From Mayamaea pseudoterrestris (Eukaryota; Bacillariophyta; Bacillariophyceae; Sellaphorales; Sellaphoraceae): a stretch of DNA of 64,000 nucleotides. Below, piece by piece: positions 57,591 through 64,000 of this stretch. The DNA lies in the NCBI GenBank assembly GCA_027923505.1, contig BROI01000014.1, positions 310,001 through 374,000 on the forward strand, in the 5' to 3' direction. The notes under the pieces are model-generated. The model was not told where the DNA came from. It made no database searches and was given only the letters and a program-made list of their open reading frames with translations. How positions within the stretch are numbered: the stretch's first letter is position 1; every line of letters starts with the position of its first letter. Made by a program: the position numbers and the translations under genes.

Positions 57591-59603
57591 ATGACGACCA
57601 TGGAGAGGCACGGCTGCTTTGTGTTTCACGTAGAGGGGCAAGCACCGGTGCCTGTTCGTTCACAGCCATCCACAAACGATGCCTTTATTGTGCCATCTTT
57701 GTCATTTTCACCTGGCGAACTTTTAGCGGCGGACCTCATTCGATCGGCCGCTGATTCAAAAACCTCATTCCTTCGGCTCGCTGATGGGACAGGATGGATA
57801 TTGCAACAAGATGAAACGCTAAGACCGCTCTACGTAGAGTCTGATCTCTACATGCTCGTGGTCGATCACTTTCCAGCTGGACTCACAGCTCGTCGTCATC
57901 CAAGTGATCGAGACGATTTCCGAATGGAAGCAAAGTCATTTCGACCTCTTGAGAAAATATACTGCGATAAAAAAGTCACCCATCCAGAGACAAGCTGCAA
58001 CTATTATCGGCTACAAGGGTCGGGCTGCTGGGTCTTTGATCGAAAGTTTGACCCGGAGAGAAAGGCATTCGATTCGACTCTTTTAGAGGATCATCACGTT
58101 ACATCTGGCATGTTTGTCTACGTGGCGCTACGTACTATTTCGATACGAAGCATCCCTACGTTTCACCAAGACTTCAAATTGGGTTTGGACATCCAAAAAG
58201 GCGAACTCGTTATGATAAATATTGTGCGCGATTCACCACACGGTCCCTGGCTGAGACTTGCGTGTGGAACTGGTTGGGTGCCTGAAGCAAATGGACGCAA
58301 GTCCAACTTTGAGCAAGTCGTTGTCGAAAGCAGTCTTTGGAGCTTTCGCATTCTAAATCATCCCATCGGTATCCAGCTACGATCTCACCCCCTCGACGAG
58401 AGGGATGAAAAGCTAGTTCCAAAGAAAGCTTTTGAAGATCGCGAGCAATTGGATTTTCCCAAGCTACCAGCATTATTTGAGCCCGAAACCATTGTAGAAT
58501 GCGATAAGCGAATAACGTCGCCAACCTCAGGGGTGAGCTGGTATCGAGTTGTTGGTACAAAGGGATGGATTTTTGATCGCAGAAACGGCAAACCGACAAT
58601 CGAAACGTACAAGAAGTCGAGCAGGAGGCTTCAAGAGCTATCGGACATTCACTGGACTGTTGAGTATATTCGCGGCATGGCGGCCATGATTGAAAATATG
58701 CAGGAGATAAGACACAACGACTCAGATCACGTGATTCTATTTCAAAAAGGCGAGCTTCAAATTAAAATATGGTACAAGATACGTACGGTCACGGTGTTTG
58801 TGGATCGTCCAAAGCAAGGTCGCATACAAATTTCGCGAAAGGATTGCTCGAAGGAAGATCTTACTTTAATCATGAAAAATCCGAAAAATCTAATGACAGA
58901 TGGCGCAAATCCACGGCATCCAACCAGCCCACGAAGCGCGGCCGAATTTGATCGACATGCTAGTAGGAATAAAGTCGAGGACGAATCTGACAAGGAAGGC
59001 GACGAAGCAAATTCACCACTCCAAGATAGGATGCGACGCAAAAAGACGGCATTGATGAAGTATGGGGCACGGTACCACACACCGCATGTCTCCCCGATGA
59101 AGTCAATGGATGAGTCCCAAATTGCTATTAAAGGATTGCGGCAATGTGAAGACTCCTTATACTCGCGGGATTCTGGTCTTGTTGTGAGAGTCCCATCTGA
59201 TCAGTCTGTGAGCTGCTCGATTGCCACTGCAAGAGAACCCGTTAAGAAGCAGCATCGGCCTCGCACAGAAGACTTTCTTGTGAACCGCACTGCCACCGTC
59301 TCTTATGAAGACGAAATTGAAAGTCGACAGGATCTTTTAGTGTTGGAGAAGGAAATTATGCTGTTACTTGATGGAAGGCAACGATTAATCGATGCCCTTC
59401 ATGCGACCGATTTACAGCGGTCTGAGGAAGCGCAGCAACTTCAGCAGCAGAGCGAGGTTATTTTAAAGAAATTGGAACCTCTTGTTGACCCAGGTTTTGC
59501 ATTTTGGGGCTCTGGTTTTGGTACATGGAGGTGTGACAAGTGCGGCGAAGAGTGCTCAGACCGACACGGCTTGTCGCAACACGTTGCGTCGACCGGACAC
59601 TAG
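57591..59603 (+). CDS. Protein with four SH3-like modules, coiled coil and C2H2 zinc finger (paralogue B)
   Basis: The 670-residue protein is paralogous to the gene at 50384 along the module region: HGCFVFHV versus RGCFVYLV at the start, then FLRLADGTGWILQ, YYRLQGSGCWVFDRK, PWLRLACGTGWVP and WYRVVGTKGWIFDRR. The phrases VTHPETSCNYYRLQG and VTHPVSKITWYRVQG are clear equivalents. Its C-terminus differs. After the coiled coil (LLVLEKEIMLLLDGRQRLID) a C2H2-type finger is added: CDKCGEECSDRHGLSQHVASTGH, with Cys pairs and two His. This suggests the copy gained, or the other lost, a nucleic-acid- or protein-binding finger. No enzymatic motif is seen. Confidence 0.8.
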   Translation: MTTMERHGCFVFHVEGQAPVPVRSQPSTNDAFIVPSLSFSPGELLAADLIRSAADSKTSFLRLADGTGWILQQDETLRPLYVESDLYMLVVDHFPAGLTARRHPSDRDDFRMEAKSFRPLEKIYCDKKVTHPETSCNYYRLQGSGCWVFDRKFDPERKAFDSTLLEDHHVTSGMFVYVALRTISIRSIPTFHQDFKLGLDIQKGELVMINIVRDSPHGPWLRLACGTGWVPEANGRKSNFEQVVVESSLWSFRILNHPIGIQLRSHPLDERDEKLVPKKAFEDREQLDFPKLPALFEPETIVECDKRITSPTSGVSWYRVVGTKGWIFDRRNGKPTIETYKKSSRRLQELSDIHWTVEYIRGMAAMIENMQEIRHNDSDHVILFQKGELQIKIWYKIRTVTVFVDRPKQGRIQISRKDCSKEDLTLIMKNPKNLMTDGANPRHPTSPRSAAEFDRHASRNKVEDESDKEGDEANSPLQDRMRRKKTALMKYGARYHTPHVSPMKSMDESQIAIKGLRQCEDSLYSRDSGLVVRVPSDQSVSCSIATAREPVKKQHRPRTEDFLVNRTATVSYEDEIESRQDLLVLEKEIMLLLDGRQRLIDALHATDLQRSEEAQQLQQQSEVILKKLEPLVDPGFAFWGSGFGTWRCDKCGEECSDRHGLSQHVASTGH

Positions 59604-59817
59604 ATATATCGAGAGTAATAGTGTATATCATACCATAATATATTAAAGTATACAAACGAATACTCTGGTGACAAAATTATCTTTAGTTAGATTGAAACGT
59701 TAACTCGTGCGCTCCGCTCTCACAAGAGGAGCAAGCTCGTGCAATGGAGCAGGAAGGGTTAGAGCTCAGGCGCATTCTTAACGACCACCATTGCTGATTT
59801 GAGTAGAAAATGTGACG

Positions 59818-62277
59818 CTAACTTAAACTGTCATTCTCAGACAGCCTATTTAGCCTATGATACACGAGAGGGTAGGTCTGACACAAGCTCTGGGGATGTT
59901 GAGCGAATGAGATGTAAATACTTTTCACGGCCGCCCGAATAGGTTCCATGACAGTGAACAAAAGAGTATAGGAGAGGACAAAGCTGAGAAAAAAGTTCTC
60001 AGCTATATGGAGGCTGGTGAATTCAGCCTTTGATTTGAGCTGGTGAACCATGATGAAATGTGTAAGTACAACAATTATTCCAGCCAGGCTGCCACCAACG
60101 CAGGCACACATGTGCGTTGAAATGTCACTGTGAATGATTTGCTCAACCCCAGACTCTTCAATAATCAGTGAAACGTCGCGAGCCGCAATGTGGTAGCTCT
60201 TGTAGTACGCAGCGACGTGGCACATAGGCAGATCCGAAAAGCGGCTAATAAAACCCCTTGATGCATTGCTGAGTGCACCTCCTACTCTCGATAAGATAGT
60301 TGCATTACGTCGCCCAACATGCATGCCCTGAAAACCCGCTTGTCCGGTCTGGACCATGATTGATCGTGCAACATCAATCTTGCGAACTTGACTCCAAACA
60401 AATTGTGCAAGTCCTCCCAACAATCCACACTGCACTACAGATCCAAACGAGACTGTCAAGCCTGCCATTATAAATCCCTTGACGGTTGACAAAGTTTGTT
60501 GCGCTGATGCAGGCTGCTGCTGTGTGCGATGAAAGGGATCAAGCCGATGATCGAAATGCGACGTTTCTAATTCAGCCTCGTCAACTTCAAAGTCATCCTC
60601 CAACGCATCATCAATGTCGAGCACTGATTGATAGACTGAAGCGTCAACGGATCGATAAGCTTCTGGAATATTAGAGTCCTTTCGGTCGTGTCCAGCATTT
60701 GCGCCAGTTTCTGTGCTTCCGTTAGCGGCACTTTCAAGTGCATTTGCACTATCCTTAGCATTTTCCTGTTCCATTGCTGGCTGCGGCAGTTGCCGCGCCT
60801 GCTCCATGAACCAGCACAAGACGCCACCTGATGCCAAGTGACTCAGCATGCGCGCCACTGTCCCCGTTGCCCACTTGCCGGCAATTAACACCAATACAGT
60901 CGCTGCTAGTTGCGACATTGATTCCAATCCTAGCACTCGCAGCAGCGCAGACCACCACAACCATAGAAGCATCCATTGGACAGCTAGCAGTGCCACCAAT
61001 GCCCGATAGAAGCTTCTTCGTCGCAGACTCCTCGACAATACTTCCAACGCCATGCATAAAAGTGCTTGGAAAAAAGCGTGTCGACTCGACAGAGTCGTCA
61101 CATAGTTCGAATCATGCATTGATGGCAATGAATTAGCATTGGCATATCCAAGATTCGCACTTCCAGCAGCATGATTGCGCCGCCTTTGACTCTGCATCCA
61201 CTCGAGCGCCGGCGTATTGTCCTGCCGCAGAATGTATGCGAGGCTGGCAACGCAGGTTACGAATCGCGCCAGTGGCTGCGGCAAGGCCCACCACAGAAAG
61301 CCAGCCGCGATGCAGGTCGTTGCCACCGCCGCCACGGGAGCAAGCCGCGTCAGCGTGTTGACCATGTAGTTCAGATCGAAGCGTGTCTTGTAGTCAAGCA
61401 GTTGCAGTAGGATGACAAGGCTTGCTGCCGGAGTAACATTGCCCGAAATGATGGACGTTATTCCAGCTGGAGCAGTTCCTTCACCATCTCTTGTCAAGTA
61501 CAAGACTCGACTGAGTAGAAAGGCTGCCACGGCGCTCCAAACAAGTGCATGCAGACTGGCCGTCGACAAGGGATGCTGTGCAAGCGGCGATTGCGGCGGC
61601 GACGCAGCGAACTTAAACGGACCCAACAAACCAATTGGAACAATGCAGAAGAACGCAACCGCCCAAGCAATGTCTCGAGGCTTTTTGGGAATAGTCTTTG
61701 GTCGAGCTTTTAGTCGAATGGCCATTGCAGCAGTGGCATTGCTTATGTTAATTGAGAGATGATTGCCCTCCGTTTCGAGTGATGTAATGCGAGCAAACTG
61801 AGTCTTTTGCGGCGGCGAATCGGATGAGCTAGAGTCATTGTAATTTATATTAATACTCTCATCAATCTCTTCGCCTTCCTCTCCAAGTAGCGTCAATGAA
61901 GGAACTTGAAGATGATTGTTGTTTAGCAGTAATCCAGCAGGAAAATCTACTCCATGCAGTGCAGCATCATGTGCCAGCGACAGTCGATTCGTCGTCGCTG
62001 CCACCGCCACTAGCGACCTTGGAGCTGCTTCCGGCGTTTCAGCAATGTCATGGGCTTCGTCCAGGTCCAAAGTGGCGTCGGCAAAGAACGGGGATGAATG
62101 ATTTCCGTAGCTGTATTGACTGTGACTTCGATTGGAATGATCGTCCATCTGCAGCGAGTTGACATTGGTATTGCTGTTCACTGGCGTTAGCAAGTCAGGT
62201 TGAAAATTAATGGAGCTTTCCTCAAAACCAATCAAGTCATTCTCAGTAGTGTCCGTAGATGGTGAAGTTTCCGCCAT
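59818..62277 (-). CDS. CTL/SLC44-like (choline-transporter-like) multi-pass membrane protein
   Basis: The 819-residue protein has a 250-residue polar N-tail followed by KKPRDIAWAVAFFCIVPIGLL, which matches the opening helix of choline-transporter-like proteins. About ten hydrophobic helices follow. C-terminal family features include GGLAQFVWSQVRKIDVARS, ENFFLSFVLSYTLLFTVMEPI and SLCQTYPLVYHRLNRL, corresponding to the 'DP..L....P..Y..L' ending of CTL proteins. A 110-residue acidic insert in the middle (around NGSTETGANAGHDRK) is longer than in animals. The substrate is not predictable; some family members move choline, others are non-transporting. The ATG at 62277 is preferred over upstream in-frame codons. 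Confidence 0.78.
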   Translation of the reverse strand: MAETSPSTDTTENDLIGFEESSINFQPDLLTPVNSNTNVNSLQMDDHSNRSHSQYSYGNHSSPFFADATLDLDEAHDIAETPEAAPRSLVAVAATTNRLSLAHDAALHGVDFPAGLLLNNNHLQVPSLTLLGEEGEEIDESININYNDSSSSDSPPQKTQFARITSLETEGNHLSINISNATAAMAIRLKARPKTIPKKPRDIAWAVAFFCIVPIGLLGPFKFAASPPQSPLAQHPLSTASLHALVWSAVAAFLLSRVLYLTRDGEGTAPAGITSIISGNVTPAASLVILLQLLDYKTRFDLNYMVNTLTRLAPVAAVATTCIAAGFLWWALPQPLARFVTCVASLAYILRQDNTPALEWMQSQRRRNHAAGSANLGYANANSLPSMHDSNYVTTLSSRHAFFQALLCMALEVLSRSLRRRSFYRALVALLAVQWMLLWLWWSALLRVLGLESMSQLAATVLVLIAGKWATGTVARMLSHLASGGVLCWFMEQARQLPQPAMEQENAKDSANALESAANGSTETGANAGHDRKDSNIPEAYRSVDASVYQSVLDIDDALEDDFEVDEAELETSHFDHRLDPFHRTQQQPASAQQTLSTVKGFIMAGLTVSFGSVVQCGLLGGLAQFVWSQVRKIDVARSIMVQTGQAGFQGMHVGRRNATILSRVGGALSNASRGFISRFSDLPMCHVAAYYKSYHIAARDVSLIIEESGVEQIIHSDISTHMCACVGGSLAGIIVVLTHFIMVHQLKSKAEFTSLHIAENFFLSFVLSYTLLFTVMEPIRAAVKSIYISFAQHPQSLCQTYPLVYHRLNRLSENDSLS

Positions 62278-62492
62278 GGTGCGTGTGACAGAGACAAAAA
62301 AGTGGAAACTGCCATGGTGGCGAGGCAAGACGAGGTGTGACGCTTGTCTGTCCGTCCCTCTGGCACTTAGGCGTGTTTGAAAACTCACGTACGACATGGA
62401 AAGCGCGACTGACGGCGATCGGCCATGGCGCGCCATTTCCGTCGTCATTTTCGTTCCAAGCTCCAAGCGCTCAACCCGTTCATATTCCTACG
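62278..62492. promoter_or_regulatory. Bidirectional promoter region, CTL-like and 173-residue protein genes
   Basis: A 215-bp space lies between two divergent starts. No element beyond ordinary sequence is recognised. Confidence 0.4.
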
Positions 62493-63230
62493 ATGCAAGA
62501 CCAAGAAAAACATCAACAGAAACCACAGCAACAAAATCATAAACATGGAGTGCCTCCAGATGGCATGGAATGTCTCTGTACGATGGAAGACATTACGGAA
62601 GAGAATTATGGTGAGTATGCATGTACATAGGATTTTTGCTCATGACAGCTGGCGACGATGAGTGATGCTTGTTGTCGGTGCAAGGAGACTGAGAGTATTA
62701 TATGTAATGCTGCAAAGAGGCCCTCCTATTCTTGTCATCTGCGCGACTTTTAAACCTCATTGGCCATCAATTCTTCCTTCATTCTCAATCTGTTTTTCCA
62801 TCCTCGCTCTTTCAAATAATACGTAGTTGAATACCAATCCTACCCCAGCCTCAAATGGTCACCGGCACTGTATGAGCAGTCAGTCGTGGAGGAATTGCTC
62901 AAGACGCAGTTTCACGACTACGTGCAACGACTTGGAACAAGCAACTGTCAAGCCGAGCTACGACGCATGCTTGGCAAGGGACCACCCATTTATATAGAAG
63001 ATGTTAACGCATTGCCACTACCAGATGGCGATGAGTATATATGTCAGTTATACTACAGTTCCGATGGTCAGGAGCGATCGGCCATGCTGGATGGAGCCGT
63101 GCAAGGAGACGAACGACAAGCTCTTTGGGACGAGCTCAAGCGATTCATTGTAGTGGAAGGCAAGGAAGAAGGAGATGATGATGACGACGAAGAGAATGGA
63201 TATGTCAATAATGATAACAATAAGAGATGA
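62493..63230 (+). CDS. Conserved-looking 173-residue protein of unknown function, two exons
   Basis: Exons are 62493-62610 and 62827-63230. A 216-nt phase-1 intron (GTGAGT...ACGTAG) joins DITEENY to VEYQSYPSLKW. After a Gln-rich start, the core carries ECLCTMEDITEENYVEY, SYPSLKWSPALY, TQFHDYVQRLG, CQAELRRMLGKGPPIYIED and NALPLPDGDEYICQLYYS, with many spaced Cys, Trp and Tyr. The tail is acidic (DDDDDEEN). The ordered, motif-like core reads as a compact conserved domain, but I cannot name it. No targeting signal is seen, so it is probably cytosolic or nuclear. Confidence 0.82.
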
Positions 63231-63320
63231 TTATTACAAGACGTGTCATGTTTATGCGACTACAATTAACGTAGCTGCGTCATGAATAATGCACCACTAC
63301 CAGTGGCAGCAGTAGCAACA

Positions 63321-64000
63321 TTACACCACTGACAAGCAGTCGCCTTGCTGCACTAGCAATCCGGACATGCCTCGTAAGCTAACTTGCTTCAACAAGTCCA
63401 TCATGGTTGACGACATGCTACGAAAACATGCCTGCATTTGCTTTTGCAGCGACGATTGAATGACCTTTTTCGTGCCACGTTCGAGTACATCCACAACAAT
63501 CTTGTGCTGATCGTACAGCCACCACCTGCTGTTGGAGCTGCTGCCCTTGTCTACTGCAATAGAAGTACGTGCTGCAGTAGTTTCCTCTCGCCCAGTACTA
63601 GAAAAGAAGGCTTCCAGTTCCTTCCACATGGTTCGAAAGTAGGCGTTCCAAAGCTCCGCCACGACTATCCGCTTGACCATCTTGTAGCAATGCGGCAAGA
63701 CTGTATCCATAACATAGACACGAGCGTTTCCGTCTAGAACTATACTCGTCAGGGGCGTCAATAGCTCGCCAAGACTCATGCCAGGCTTGATCCAGGCCAA
63801 CCAATACAAGCTCATGCTTGTCGACACAACTTGCTCCCATGTAAAGAACGACATGACGGAACTACTGCCGAAACTAGTCGTCGCAACCAGCAAAAGCATT
63901 CCTCCCGTAATTCCCCAAAAGATGACTTGCTTTGCCGATCGTGGAGTTTGCTTCTGTCTCGTTGAATTGCTTGTTTCAAGCAAGGCTTGCTCCTCGCTGC
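63321..64000 (-). CDS. Partial gene at window edge, single-TM protein of unknown function
   Basis: The frame is open from the stop at 63321 through the right edge, and no ATG lies in the visible part, so the start is outside. The visible 220-plus residues have a polar beginning, one hydrophobic helix (QVIFWGITGGMLLLVATTSFG) and a helical C-terminal half (VLPHCYKMVKRIVVAELWNAYF, then KQMQACFRSMSSTMMDLLKQ). It ends in LVQQGDCLSVV. No family is recognised. Confidence 0.6.
   Translation of the reverse strand, partial: SEEQALLETSNSTRQKQTPRSAKQVIFWGITGGMLLLVATTSFGSSSVMSFFTWEQVVSTSMSLYWLAWIKPGMSLGELLTPLTSIVLDGNARVYVMDTVLPHCYKMVKRIVVAELWNAYFRTMWKELEAFFSSTGREETTAARTSIAVDKGSSSNSRWWLYDQHKIVVDVLERGTKKVIQSSLQKQMQACFRSMSSTMMDLLKQVSLRGMSGLLVQQGDCLSVV

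Noticed and set aside
1-64000. tRNA, rRNA, CRISPR, transposon or viral remnants
   Set aside because: No TPsiC-box-like site in tRNA context, no transposase, reverse transcriptase or integrase motifs, no terminal repeats and no spaced direct-repeat array were seen.

Overview
The window looks like nuclear DNA of a photosynthetic stramenopile, most probably a diatom. Several reading frames begin with a signal peptide ending in a Phe-containing cleavage motif (SHAF, SSAFVP, LSFV), which is the bipartite plastid-targeting signal of ochrophyte algae with secondary plastids. Genes are dense (about 32 in 64 kb), lie on both strands and have few short GT-AG introns: 14 in my models, 67-216 nt, donors mostly GTRNGT. 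Several secreted proteins carry the Thr/Pro-rich stretches common in diatoms. I see no rRNA, tRNA, CRISPR array, transposon or viral element, and genus cannot be fixed from this sequence.

Layout. 0.6-5.6 kb: a plastid PDZ-ferredoxin protein, a small plastid protein, a DOT1-like methyltransferase fold and a plastid leucyl aminopeptidase. 5.6-6.5 kb: a gene-free stretch with four copies of a GCGAAGC-type mini-hairpin. 6.5-10.1 kb: a tandem pair of membrane-anchored seven-blade propeller-like proteins. 10.1-15.2 kb: a YqaJ-like nuclease, a TPR-type methyltransferase and a BTB protein with a signal peptide and a suspicious in-frame TGA. 15.7-20 kb: a low-complexity protein with an internal duplication, a two-TM protein and a spliced Thr/Pro-rich type I membrane protein. 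20.3-27.1 kb: eIF3 subunit L, a coiled-coil protein and a large gamma-synergin-like clathrin adaptor accessory protein. 27.4-32.8 kb: a PPR protein divergent from a plastid UvrD/PcrA-type helicase. 33.3-39.7 kb: a DMT transporter, a two-exon secreted glycoprotein built of 35-residue Cys/Asn/Trp repeats, and a sulfotransferase. 39.8-48.5 kb: PRORP, a seven-exon mitochondrial monomeric isocitrate dehydrogenase with a 10-nt microexon, a rhomboid protease and a mitochondrial-carrier-like protein. 48.9-64 kb: a multi-TM protein, two inverted paralogues with SH3-like modules, a second sulfotransferase, a LIN54/TSO1-type CXC protein, a second secreted Thr/Pro-rich protein, a CTL/SLC44-like transporter, a conserved 173-residue protein and a partial gene at the right edge.

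The genes do not form one pathway. Loose themes are organelle housekeeping (PRORP, PPR, helicase, aminopeptidase, IDH) and the secretory/cell-surface route (repeat glycoprotein, two Thr/Pro-rich proteins, two Golgi sulfotransferases, synergin, rhomboid, propeller pair). Most promising as undescribed biology are the 35-residue repeat glycoprotein, the propeller pair, the SH3-like paralogue pair and the mini-hairpin cluster. Coordinates of spliced genes span start to stop; exons are listed in the evidence.
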